Of a stretch of DNA of 64,000 nt, positions 10,101 to 20,025 are shown in pieces; position 1 is the stretch's first letter, and every line of letters begins with the position of its first letter. The stretch lies in the NCBI GenBank assembly GCA_015179045.1, contig WHUZ01000105.1, positions 62,001-126,000 of the forward strand. Direction: 5' to 3'. Origin of the DNA: Kalaharituber pfeilii (taxonomy: Eukaryota; Ascomycota; Pezizomycetes; Pezizales; Pezizaceae). Below the pieces are notes generated by a model. It saw only the letters and a list, made by a program, of their open reading frames with translations. It did no database searches and was not told the origin of the DNA. The position numbers were made by a program, and so were the translations under genes.

Positions 10101-12048
10101 AACCATGAAGCCAGTCGTTGGTGAATTCAAGTTACGTACATTCCTTCTGCACCTCGTAGCAGGGAGGTTGTTATTTCTTGCCTCATTGAATCATCACGGA
10201 GTGCAAGTCTTCCCTGCTGAATCCGTTCGTCTATCGTTTTCACGATATAATTTTCAATCTCTGGACGAATCAAGCCTGGTGTAGATAACGAAATCTCGGC
10301 TAGTAATGAAGTTGAATTTTCCAGAGCGAGGAGTCTTGATATCGGGATCTCAGGCCTACAGGAAAGAAAGAGTTTCCTGTGGTAGTTCTGTGCATGCCCC
10401 TCTCCACTCACTGAGCCCGAACTGCTACCAGATCTCGATGTGACCAGTTTTTTGAGGTACTCAATGATCTGGCATTGATCTTCCTGCTCACATTCATCAA
10501 TGCCGTCTACGCAAATATATAAGTGTGACGGAAGAGAGGCCGCTAGCTGCAATAGGTCGAACCACTTATCATTGCTTGGGGAGCCTCGGTACCCTAACTG
10601 TCCTTTGCAGAATTTCGACAATTCCTGTTCCATTTCCGGTGAGATTTTGTGAACAAATGTGCGAAGTATTTGCTTTACTAGACTCTGTAACAGTGGCTGA
10701 ACCTTCAATGATTGACGGTGATGAAAGTCACAAAAGAAGTAGCCAATAAAGGTGTCATGGCGACTTTGCAACAATGGTCCAGAAAACAAGTGGTCAATGA
10801 CCGCTGTTGTGAGGATTGTCTTACCAGATCCAGCTAAATATTCCGGAATAATAAGCAACCATTTATAATCGTAAGGCAACTGATATTATATTAGGCATAC
10901 GTACGAATTCCATGACACCATATTATGGCAGGGGCATCTTGATAATGTTCGACCCATCGTATAAATTCTGGCAACTCGAAAAGCCAGTTCCCAGTACCTT
11001 CATACTTTCTCACGCGTGCATTCGAGAAAGTTGTCGTGTAGTCAAAATCCGACATTGCATCCACTAGTGCTCGGCACCTTCGCTCTATACACAACGCCTT
11101 TATGTTAAATCCGAAAACATAAATATATTTCTGAGAGAGTATGACGTGCAATGCACCAACCTTTATTTGCTAAGTCCTGCTGCAGCATCCAGTGTTTACT
11201 CTTAAATTCATAAAGCGATATCTGTTGACGCATCTTATGGCTTGCTTCTTCTGATGCAAGGTGCACAAGGTCCATAATAACCGAGCGCTGGAAACATAAT
11301 GAGGCTTCAAGGTCTTGGAATTCAGCATCAAAAGGGCTGAACACGGAGTAGAGAAAACGCTTGTAGCCTACGATATAGGATTAACATATAGTCTGAAGAT
11401 ATATTCTGAAGTCTGAATAGCCTACCTCCTTTTCGTAAGAACTCGAATGCCTTGGTCAAGATAGATATAGCCACTGCCCAGAATTCGGCTACAGCATCCT
11501 TGAGTTTGAGGTTGCTATCGAATAGCTCCTCAAATTTGTCGAAAATTGGAACAAGCTTTCCAATTCGTTCCAGCAATGCCGTTAGTTTTGAGAAGTACTG
11601 AAAGTAATTGAGTGCCGTCTAGGAACGATAAATGTTAGTTATATGTGCACCATGCAATGAACAGCCTGAGGAATTACATAAACTTTCAGGTTTTAGAAGC
11701 GCGCAATTCCCCGACCTGGGTCGGGAATTCATGAGGAGGGGGTGCAATGAGAAATTTTCGTTCCGGGCTGCGAAGGTGTGGAAGAAGGAGAGGAGACAGG
11801 AAGGAGAGGAGAGAGGAAGGAGAGGGGAGAGGTGGAGAGATATAGGGGAGCCTCCCCGATGCAGAAACCAGAAGAACCTCTTGGAAGTTTCTGAAATCAG
11901 GTTTCTAGAAGGGGAGAAGGGGGGGTGGAATGGGGATGTGTATGTAGAACTTTCTTTGTTAAGCCTGTCTCCGGGCTTTGAGGGCTTGCCCAGGGACCCT
12001 GCCATGGCTTAGCGCTGCAAGCGGGGTTACGTGATTAAAAAAAAAAAT

Positions 12049-12079
<31 letters not shown>

Positions 12080-12605
12080 AAAGGACCAGCCCCGATACCC
12101 GTATCCCTGGACGCCCAAAGGTGGGCACAAGTTCTTGTTGGTCGGGGATATGGAGTACTCCACTTTCGATTTCTTGGACACGCATGTAGAGGCATATGTG
12201 GGTTCCCAGCAAATTACATAAACTTACAAATATAAGAAGCTTCACCCCGCCCCAAACCAAGGCAGCTACCTTTGGCTCGCTTGAAACGAATGTGTCTATA
12301 ATGGGGGAATATTGTTGAAGAACCTCAAGAAATTGCTGGACTCTACGAACATATTTCTTGGCCTGGAATTTGAGGAGGATCTTATCCCCGATTTCAGTTG
12401 TCAATTCACGGATCTGTTCTCGCTCGGGAGCTGGCCCATCTTGGATCGTGGCTTTTTGTTGCGGGGTAAGTAATTGGGTAAAGCCGTTGATAGCTTGATT
12501 TAACATTACTTGGCCCTTCTGGTCGCTATTGATAAGGGGCCTGGAGGCACTGGTGGAAGCTGAGGCTGCTGCGGAACTCATGCTGTGTAAACACTGCTTA
12601 GTCAT
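7177..12605 (-). CDS. NLR/STAND protein: DUF7708-like N-terminus, NACHT ATPase, ankyrin repeats
   Basis: Spliced model, six exons: 12605-12228, 11618-11426, 11367-11161, 11084-10905, 10833-10140, 10072-7177. The total is 4548 nt (1515 aa), with every junction in phase and GT-AG. Residues 1-190 resemble the DUF7708-type N-terminus of fungal NLRs (SEPKVAALVWGGVKLL, then NYFQYFSKLTALLERIGKL). The stretch ARVRKYEGTGNWLFELPEFIRW leads into the NACHT P-loop PGSGKT (about 320-325), rebuilt exactly across the intron at 10904-10834. Walker B is LYICVDGIDE (about 424-433), followed by GMFLWIFFQIDD across the last intron. From about residue 990 to the end are about 16 ankyrin repeats. Such proteins act in fungal self/non-self recognition and regulated cell death; the ligand is unknown. 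Intron 1 carries a retroelement. The start at 12605 is the first ATG; a second in-frame ATG follows at 12581. Confidence 0.9.
7200..8730 (-). repeat. Ankyrin-encoding 102-bp tandem array
   Basis: About 15 units of 102 bp (34 aa, core GHEAVVRLLLERKDVDINAKD) end the NLR gene. The units are nearly identical in DNA outside a few codons. Segments 7311-7514 and 7515-7718 (two units, 204 bp) read as identical copies. Differences collect after AKD (NYGG, NYSG, NYDG, DSGG, NCGR, VCGR, GSGR, NSGR) and around the S/C/F-R/G/W-AA-E/G/K-R/S/K positions. This is the signature of concerted evolution plus diversification of a recognition surface. Confidence 0.9.
11686..12211 (+). mobile_element. Family-2 retroelement inserted in intron 1 of the NLR gene
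   Basis: AATTACATAAACTT is duplicated exactly at 11672-11685 and 12212-12225. The insert starts TCAGGTTTTAG, runs through a 3'-UTR-like body shared (inverted) with 61.36-61.63 kb, and reaches the family-2 tail CCCTGCCATGGC...GCGGGGTTACGTGATT (about 11999-12036) and an A-rich stretch to about 12080. Another 130 bp without match follows before the second duplication. Removing the insert and one duplicate leaves an intron of about 70 bp with a GTAAGT donor, CTAAC branch point and TAG acceptor. Confidence 0.85.
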
Positions 12606-13089
12606 CGTTCCGAGTCATAACAAAATCCTATTTCGACTTACTCGTCTCATAAATAACTTTTTCCCTGTTGGTATGGTACGTCTTATGCTTTTGTCAGAAA
12701 AATAGTTTGCGTGCAGACTGTAAATTCAGGATGGCGACAAGAAATTAAACAGTTTGCTCGGCTGGGACGATTGAGGCTGAATCACCGTTGCAGGGGTTTT
12801 CGGGAGGGGGAACTGAAAAAAGCAAAATATGCTCTGCTGCAGTAGCAACCTATCATAAATTTATATACAAATACTAGCGGTGGTCATTAACTATCTAAAG
12901 TAAAGTAAATGGAACATTTGTACATTTTTCGCGTCTTGGCAACGATGCCCATTGGCTATGTTCCGCCCTGAAATGTACAGTAAGGTACACTATCACAGTA
13001 CATTTCTGAAAAATCTACAGCACGAAATAGTCCCGTTACTTTTGGAAAAACATTTACTTTACTTTAGATTTGCTACGAACCGCCCCCAC

Positions 13090-13437
13090 TCAGCGCAACC
13101 CCACACCACACCACACTACACGGCACCAAAAGGAGGCTCTTTGCATCTGAAAAATAGCAAGAAATGCTGGATCTGGATATTCATTAATCAAATTTGATAG
13201 AATATTTGAGTCTTGCCTTCCAGCAGAGTTTTTGCCACGGTTGAAATATCGATCAGCTGCAATATAATCACTCCTATCTATTAGCTCCTCAAGCTCCTCT
13301 AAGTTCTCCTCTTCTTCCTCTGAACTATATTCTGAGTCAAACTCCGAATCTAAATCATACTCCATTGCTGTCATCAAAACATCGATTTCAGCATCTATTT
13401 TCTTCTGTATTGACGCTTTTTGGCTTATACGAGGCAT
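13090..13437 (-). pseudogene. Truncated transposase N-terminus (Harbinger/DDE4-like?)
   Basis: The frame starts MPRISQKASIQ, has an acidic stretch rich in Glu (EYSSEEEEENLEELEEL), then DRYFNRGKNSAGR and NEYPDPAFLAIFQMQRASFW. The FxxxFxMxrxsF pattern resembles the start of Harbinger-type DDE4 transposases. It then runs into low-complexity CCACACCACACCA DNA and stops. The catalytic domain is absent. The family call is by eye only. Confidence 0.45.
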
Positions 13438-13605
13438 TGCGAATCTGTAGTTGTGTTGATATGCGGGGTAGGGGTGAATGAGACTACAATTATAGAGTAC
13501 AAGCTTTAGCTTTTTTTCATTTTGGACCGGTCATCAATTGCCGGCTACAAATGGCTAGACGTACAGGGATGTGAAATATACAAGTGTTCCATTTACTTTA
13601 CTTTA

Positions 13606-14460
13606 CTGTGGTTCACCACTTCACCGGACACCCCACTTTCCCGGACACATTTACCACCAAAACTGCGCAACTTTCGCACTCAATATCTTAACAACCACAA
13701 CAGCATTTGTGAATGCACTTTGTGTAGCTATTACACACAGTGTAATTCTTGCTATCTAGCACTTTTTCTTCATCAAAAATTGTGGTTGCAAAGGGATTAT
13801 GGCTTGTCGCATTTTTGTTGGAAGGCTTGGCATTTATTTGTATGGGATCTCCATACAAATGTCACCACCCCCGAATTCTGCATGCTACACATGCAATCAA
13901 TTCATGAAAAAACTCAGACACTCACATTCAATAGCATCACTCAGTCGGAAACTATGAACAACGTAGTTAGGTAATAACTGTAGTGGTTGTGAAATTATTC
14001 ACAATATTCATATTTCCCATAGAAACCATTTGTATGAGAACAACGCCCAAAAGTAGATAGTTGTACACCAACTCTACAATTCCACAAATGAAAGTAAACT
14101 AAATGCAGCACCTTACTATACCTCTTCAGGTGATTCTTGACATATACTATCATAGCTATTGTCATTAGCGTTGAAGAGTAGGACTACATTCGAGTCTGAT
14201 GAACATTTTGTATGGAGATCCCATACAAATAAATGCCAAGCCTTCCAACGTAAATGCGACAAGTCATAATCCCTTTGCACCCCCAATTTTTGATGAAGAA
14301 AAGGTGCTAGATAGTAAGAATTACACTTTATCTAATAGCTACACAAAGTGCATTCACAAATGCTGTTGTGGTTGTTGAGATATTGAGTGCGAAAGTTGCG
14401 CAGTTTTGGTGGTAAATGTGTCCGGGAAAGTGGGGTGTCCGGGAAAGTGGTGAACCACAG
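13606..14460. mobile_element. 855-bp element with about 260-bp terminal inverted repeats, inserted in a TIR
   Basis: The left arm (13606 to about 13865, CTGTGGTTCACCACTT...) is matched by an inverted right arm (about 14205-14460, ...AAGTGGTGAACCACAG). TA is duplicated on both sides, as for Tc1/mariner elements. The middle (about 340 bp) has no coding sequence. Arms of this length relative to the whole make it a foldback-type MITE. It sits inside the right TIR of the 12877-14481 element. Confidence 0.85.
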
Positions 14461-14483
14461 TAGATAATTGATGACCACCGCTA

Positions 14484-15624
14484 CTAATTCAGCGTAATGG
14501 ACGAGTTAAAAGCGCAATTCTGACAGCGGTCGAAAAATGTTGCACATCACAGAATTCGCGAACAGTTTCGACTGCATTAGATAGGGCTTTATGTGAGGAT
14601 ATTAACGAGTTCATATCATATTACTAATATTACTTTTTTTTTACTGCTTTACATACAGAGGGATAATTACCGACACTCTTGCGTTGTGGATCCAAAAAAT
14701 TTTTCTGGTGTCGTCTAGCTAGTGTAGACGTAGCGATTAAGACTGGCAGCATAATTAAATTCTGTTTCGTTTTATTTCCAAATTTTGACCGATTACATAA
14801 TCGGCGGCGGCCTTCGTACAATATTGATTGCTATTATTGGAATGAGACTATCCTATGGTAATATGATCATTTAGAAGGAGTCATGCATAGAGCAACAGCA
14901 AACGGCATGGGTACAACGAAAAGGAGGAAGCAAACACTGGTCCTTTTTTGCATATGACATTCTCATTGGTTAGTGCTTCTGGGGGACTTTTAAGAGGCCC
15001 TTCCGCTCCATATCTGTAAAACCCGTGATCTCCGTGTCTCAGTGTTTCCGTGGCGTGTTTTTTTTTTCTCTGTGTTTCCCATCGTTGTCTCTTGAGCCGC
15101 TCAACCCCTGTCGCAGCGTCTTTAACCCCACGCACTCATGTCGTTCCGGTGGAAGAACTGGATCCACGTCTTTTATAGAGATCCATCCCCTCAAATAATG
15201 ATATTGTGAGTATTTTTTCACCCATTTCTATACCCGTTTCTGACTGAGATAGTTCTGCTGGACTTGTAAACTGGGTTGATCCTTGAGGGGACCGGTCCGT
15301 TCGCCAGAGGACGGAATTAGCGAGCGCGGGAGAACATACGCACGAGTAAGCTTGTAAATACACAGACTGGGGCTGACGTATAGGAAAGAGCTCTGCCAAT
15401 GAGACTGTAGATCTGCTTGCTATTTGAGCATGAAGCTTGATGAATGTCCATTAAGGTGGAGGGAAGGGAGTACACAAACCGTGTTAGAGGAAGGACGGAG
15501 TCTTGATTGAAGTTCGACCTACGTACAGGAGGAAGTCCGAGGCCTATTTATAATTGAGATCTCGAGTACAAAGAGAATGTAGATATTTTTAAATAAGGAA
15601 TGGAAGAAGCAAGTCACGCGTATT
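14484..15624. other. Gene-free stretch
   Basis: No supported gene or repeat seen; small open frames lack domain or splice support. Confidence 0.35.
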
Positions 15625-16008
15625 TTTTTTTTTTTTTTTTTTTAATTTCATTAATCGCTTGCCGCTCTGAGGGCTATGGCGATGTTTCAATACATGGTAA
15701 GAATATATGATGACAGGAAATTAAAGAACCTCTACTCCTCCCCTGCCCACTCCAGAATCTCCAATAAGTTCGTGTCTTTATCGGTCTGTCTTATTCCCTC
15801 CGCCCCTTTTGTGATCTTTCTTTTCCATGTCTGACAATCATTTTTAATATGCTCCCAGTTCTCCGGTGCTTTGCCGCACCACCTGCATTCCGGTAAGGTG
15901 TCTTTTCCTATCCTAAATCTCCACTCCTTCAGCCCCTTGTTGCCTAGTATCCCTGCCAGATTGGCCAGAATCCGGCGCTTGTCTAATCTGTGGAGGGGTC
16001 GACTCAGG
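15625..16008 (-). mobile_element. 5'-truncated LINE copy
   Basis: A T tract at about 15625-15643, then on the minus strand the hairpin (ATCGC/GCGAT, inner GCCC/GAGC with one mismatch) and TAATGAAAT. The minus frame ending near 15738 gives ECRWCGKAPENWEHIKNDC (zinc knuckle) and ends ILEWAGEE. The 5' end is near 16008, where it meets LTR-A sequence. No clean target duplication was found. Confidence 0.8.
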
Positions 16009-16424
16009 CCAAAAAGACACTTGACCAGCGATACTCGCTAGTCCTCTGCGTAGCTCATATAGCACATTTCGCAACTGCGACGCCGGCGCCCGGTGTAAGA
16101 TAGACAGATAGTATCAACTACTGCCTTGCGATGGACCGGAGCGGTGAGAACTGGCGGAACGAACGTACGACTAAATGTGAGTGCGAGTGCGAAAAGAAGA
16201 GAAGAGAAGAAGGTTGTTGATTGTATGTGCTAGAGTACAGGAAATCTATATATATGATATCGCCTCACGTGCTGCCCTTATCTCCACGTGCTTTCCATGC
16301 CAAGCTTTACGTCTTACCTATTCCGTCGTCGTCACCACACCGGCTGTCGCATATCGCCTACGTCGCATATGCGTATATTGCGCGCTTCGACCGCCCGCCC
16401 TACGGTTGCGGTGAATCCGTAACA
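16009..16424 (+). repeat. LTR-A copy, interrupted by LTR-B
   Basis: It begins inside LTR-A (CCAAAAAGACACTTGACC...) and resumes at 16340 to end TACGGTTGCGGTGAATCCGTAACA. It matches the solo LTR at 23130-23345, but lacks the first 35 bp or so. Confidence 0.75.
16094..16339 (+). repeat. LTR-B: solo-LTR-like insertion inside LTR-A
   Basis: The 246-bp segment starts TGTAAGATAGACAG and ends GTCACCACA (TG...CA), with CCGG on both sides (16090-16093 and 16340-16343). Its first 160 bp or so recur at 17516. Confidence 0.65.
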
Positions 16425-16477
16425 GTATCCACAAGATCAACGCAAACTATTTTTTTTCAAACAAAACAGAAGCCATC

Positions 16478-17304
16478 TTAGTCTTTAGCAGCCACTCCTT
16501 TCTTCATGATAACCCCTCCGTTCAACAGCGCTACGACCATGCAATCCACCACAGCAGAATTATTCTTCAACCATTCCTCACGCCCTTCATGTTTCATATT
16601 GCGAAACAATGCCGCAAATTTGTCTGTCTGCGTAAATGAACTTCCATCAAATTTGATCATTTGCCAGTCTTCCCCAGTGGTCACAAAACCATACACCTCC
16701 CCTCTACCATTGTGTCCTTGCATATCTCTCATTGCGAGCATGCATTGCTGCTTCCCGATCCCATAAACAGATCTCTTGCACTCTATGACTAGTACATAGT
16801 TGTATACACAAGTGTCTTCGGAGCCCGCAACTGAAATCAAGTCAACAAGAACAAATTCTTCGTTTCCACCAGTCTGAGTATCTTTGGAAATGATTTCTTT
16901 CTCTCTTTCAATGATGACATTCCGGCTGGTGCTGCATTTGAACTGGTACAGAATAGAGGCGAGTATGTAGAGAACCAAGTCATTGACATTGGCTTCGTTA
17001 AATCCTCCCACTGATTCCACAGGATAGCCTTCAATGATTGTTAGTGACGAGGCATACGACCATAGATGCTAGGGATGAGATTACCTTCAACAGCAAGATA
17101 CTCTAATATCCGACTATATACTGTCTCTTTCATTTCTTCAACTATGTTCTTTCCCAGACGTAGAGCCTCCGATCTTATATCATCAAGTGTCATTGTCTTC
17201 TTTTTTTCGAACATCATGAAATTGAGGCCAAGTGTTTTCTCTGCATCTTCCAGAGTCATCTTTGAATATAAGGTGGTATCCTTGAGATTTCTGTTCGTGC
17301 TCAT
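16478..17304 (-). pseudogene. PD-(D/E)XK-like nuclease family protein, frameshifted
   Basis: The first ATG is at 17304. Frame 1 (MSTNRNLKDTTLYSKMTLEDAEKTL ... EGNLIPSIYGRMPRH) stops at 17041. Frame 2 resumes with TIIEGYPVESVGGFNEANVNDLV and runs to KKGVAAKD at 16478. The core NVIIEREKEIISKDTQTGG, then EEFVLVDLISV and VLVIECKRSVYG, has the spaced acidic residues and E-x-K of a PD-(D/E)XK fold. I recognise this as a lineage-expanded fungal family of unknown role. The join would need a 29-bp intron, too short to be real, so a small indel has probably broken the gene. It lies between direct repeats (LTR-B at 16094 and its partial copy at 17516). Confidence 0.6.
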
Positions 17305-17515
17305 GCTTTCACCGTCCAAGACCCACCAAACGAGCGATGGAGCCGGTCTGCCAAGCCAGACCCCCCCTCCTCGTACGTCTGTTCATGTCTGCAAGAGAAA
17401 GCCAATTATGCTGGGAGGAGTCGGGCTTTTTCGGGACAGGTTGGGATTTTGCCAGCTTTAGACTGCCCTGAATGGAAAGTCTTGGAAGGGCTCCGGCCCC
17501 TATGTGGACAGGTCT

Positions 17516-17690
17516 TGTAAGATAGACAGATATTATCCACTACTGCCTTGCGATGGACCGGAGCGGTGAGAACTGGTGGAACGAATGTACGATCAAGTGC
17601 GAGTGCGAGTGCGAAAGCGTGGGTGCGAAAAAGAAGGGAAGAGAACGTTCTTGATTGTATGTGCTACAGCACAGAAAGTCTAAGTACAAG
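17516..17690 (+). repeat. Partial LTR-B copy
   Basis: Starts TGTAAGATAGACAGAT and is similar (roughly 85-90% by eye, with indels) to 16094-16250, in the same orientation. It breaks off at about 17690. Confidence 0.65.
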
Positions 17691-17698
17691 AATGTGAG

Positions 17699-18170
17699 AT
17701 GACGAACCTGAGGGGTGGGATGATTGGGGCGCGTGTCCCAGCTCGCAGGGCCATTGCGGTCGGCGACAAAGAAGGAACTGGGGGTGAACGTGAGTGGACT
17801 TGGAGATGGTGGGTTCCCATTGTGCCTGGGGAGGACTCGGATGAAGAGGATGAAGAGGATGAAGAGGAAGATGAAGAGGAGGATGAAGAGTGGGATGAAG
17901 AGGAGGATGAAGAGTGGGAGGATGAACCGGAGGAGAATGAAGAGGTGGTGGATGAAGAGGTGGTGGATGAAGAGGTGGTGGAAAAAGGGGTGAAGGATCG
18001 GAAGGTGGTGGAATAAGAGGTGGTGGATGAAGAGGAGACAAGCAAGAGAAGCAAGGGCAAGAGGAGGAAGACGGGTGGGAGGAGGAAAAGGATCTGAATA
18101 AGGTGGATCTGAAGGAGCTGACGAGAATGAAGCGTTTGAGCTGGAGCGTGAAAAAGACACCACTGCGGAT
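17699..18170 (+). pseudogene. Decayed partial copy of the gene at 28409-30291
   Basis: The stretch NLRGGMIGARVPARRAIAVGD...WTWRWWVP matches NLKGGMVSTQVAARATAAVGN and SSWRKWVP of the gene at 28.4-30.3 kb. Near 18090-18150, DLNKVDLKELTRMK matches its C-terminus. Between them lies a GATGAAGAG-type repeat (about 17836-18010) encoding a run of Asp and Glu, not present in the other copy. The start of the gene is missing. Confidence 0.6.
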
Positions 18171-18813
18171 GCGTGAGGTGGGATTAATATTGTAATTATC
18201 ACAGTAACATAGTGAGTGACGATGGGTGAGTGCACGACCACTCAGCGCACTGGACCCTCTGCTGGGAGTTCGCGAGACGAACAATGCTGGAACTACTGAA
18301 TGAACCGAGTGAATTATTGCAAGTTGTTGACGAACTTTGCATGTAGAGTAACGGCGGAATAGTTTAATTGTGTGTAGAAACGGGTTATGAGAAGGGGTAA
18401 GAAAGAGAAGAACTGGTGATTACTACTGGAATTGAAGAGAAAAAACATGGAAAGCAATCATGATCAGTAGAACAGAATAATGAGTGGTATAACTGTAAGA
18501 AATGGGAGGACTAAGAATGAATAATACAAGATTGTTAGCATTATGTAGTATGTATAGTACAGCTGTGCGACTACCTGGACGCTGTTCTAGTGGGTCCCCT
18601 GGTATGCGAGCCGGAGCCTCGGAGTCAAGTTCCTCGTATGGACCTGCATGGAATATAAATGTTTTGCAGGGCTACTGTGCCCTGTATATGCTTTCTGGGA
18701 AAGGGGCGTTGTCAGCATTTTGTGCTTGCTGCTGAACGTTGGGATCATTGGCAGTAGTAAATCAGAAAAAGAGAATAATGATATTCCAGCCCTATACGCT
18801 ACTTGTCCTTTCA
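18171..18813. other. Gene-free stretch
   Basis: No gene or repeat supported. Confidence 0.3.
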
Positions 18814-18823
18814 GTCCTTCGGG

Positions 18824-19067
18824 GTTTTTTTTTTTTTTTTAATATCATTACTCGCAGGCCGCCCTAAGGGCTATGGCGAGGGCTTAAATACAGAGTGTTG
18901 GGGAAAAATAGAACAGAAAAGAGAAGAAAGAAAGAGAGAATATATGAAGTATCAATAATTAATCCGCCCCTTGTCTACCATGCCTTCTCCACCCATTCCA
19001 GGATGTCCAGCGATCCGTGTCCTTGTTATTGTCCTTAGGGGGCCTTCTCAGGTCCGCCTCACCTCCT
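18824..19067 (-). mobile_element. 244-bp LINE 3' fragment
   Basis: GTCCTTCGGG is duplicated at 18814-18823 and 19068-19077. The insert has a T tract, then (minus) the hairpin CTCGCC...GCGAG with GCCC/GGGC, TAATGATAT, and a short piece of coding end. The zinc knuckle itself is already lost. Confidence 0.85.
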
Positions 19068-19493
19068 GTCCTTCGGGTTGAGATATCGTTATAGGACAAG
19101 ATGAGGTCCTGCTATGCACTATGGTGCACATGGACTGAAGCGACATTCGTGTGGCAGTTCGTTTACGCTCTGGATGGTGGCACGGCGCAACGGTGAGTGC
19201 TAGTACGGAATTTGACACAAGGACTGATACCAGAGTTGTGGGCAGAGAGAAAATAGGGCACAGCATCAAGCGGGTTTATTAACCGGATGACAGACAAGCA
19301 GAGAATAATATGGTAACTTACGGGCTTCAGGGTGCTCATACATCAGCAAAAACGAAAAAATCGCCCCATGCGCCTGGAGCACAGGGCGCACAGGGCGCAC
19401 AGGGCAAGAACTGGGGAACATGTTGCAACGCGGTCCCGTCGCGTGCGCCATGTTGCATCCTACCATACATGGATCGCCCTGAGAAATCGGTGA

Positions 19494-19862
19494 ATGTATC
19501 TGCCAAGTCTGGAAGATCCAGCCTTGCAAGCAGTCCCCACAACGCACAGCCAAGCGGCCTTTGCGCCACTAATTCAGCAGACTGATATGACTTGCTTTAG
19601 GAGTTCACTGGCACTGCTAACCAACTCCCTGACCTGTCCAGTCAGGGATAAAGACCTCACAGATTCATTTGCTTTTAACCTATACTCTCCTAAAGAGGGT
19701 GATTACATCCAGCGATGCCTAAAAGAATCAATCAAATATATCATACCTTCTGGAGAGATACTATGTTCTCTTGAAGGCCCATTTTATCCTATAATCCCTA
19801 TAGCGAAGCTTACTAATTATGATCGCTGGTACCTGTTACATGGAATTCATCATGAGAGGTAA
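19494..19862 (+). CDS. Unrecognised open frame
   Basis: A 122-aa frame ending PIAKLTNYDRWYLLHGIHHER. I do not recognise it. The second half (from about residue 55: DLTDSFAFNLYSPKEGDYIQRC) has an ordinary protein-like composition, and an intron could follow RYLLHGIHHER at GTAACT. It may be an exon or relic of a gene of unknown family. Confidence 0.2.
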   Translation: MYLPSLEDPALQAVPTTHSQAAFAPLIQQTDMTCFRSSLALLTNSLTCPVRDKDLTDSFAFNLYSPKEGDYIQRCLKESIKYIIPSGEILCSLEGPFYPIIPIAKLTNYDRWYLLHGIHHER

Positions 19863-19976
19863 CTTCGTTTATTTAATTTATTATTATCTTAAAAAAATTT
19901 GCTCCCCACAAACCAATCCTGGCACATACAATAAAATAACCAAAACTTCTACTGAAAATACAAGTATATAGAAGAG

Positions 19977-20025
19977 CCCTGCCATGCCCAACAGCTGCAA
20001 GCGCAGGTATGTAATATAGTAAAAG
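19977..20025 (+). repeat. Degenerate family-2 tail
   Basis: GCCCTGCCATGCCCAACAGCTG, then CAAGCGCAGGTATGTAATAT and a short A/G run. It matches the family-2 terminus with several changes and has no target duplication that I can see. Confidence 0.5.

Larger units (their letters stand above)
12877..14481 (-). mobile_element. Harbinger-like DNA element with nested insertion
   Basis: The inverted ends of about 45 bp read GCGGTGGTCATTAACTATC..AAAGTAAAGTAAATGGAACA on the left and the reverse complement, with small changes, on the right. The right arm is split by the element at 13606-14460. The flanks allow either a TA or a 3-bp ACT duplication. The interior keeps only the start of a transposase-like frame (13437-13090). 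It is therefore a deletion derivative. Confidence 0.7.

Noticed and set aside
17020..17060. A 29-bp intron joining the two nuclease frames (GTATGC...GAAG)
   Set aside because: Too short for splicing; a frameshift is the simpler reading.
17664..18284. Minus-strand frames rich in Pro/His/Leu over 17.7-18.3 kb
   Set aside because: Shadows of the GATGAAGAG repeat on the plus strand.
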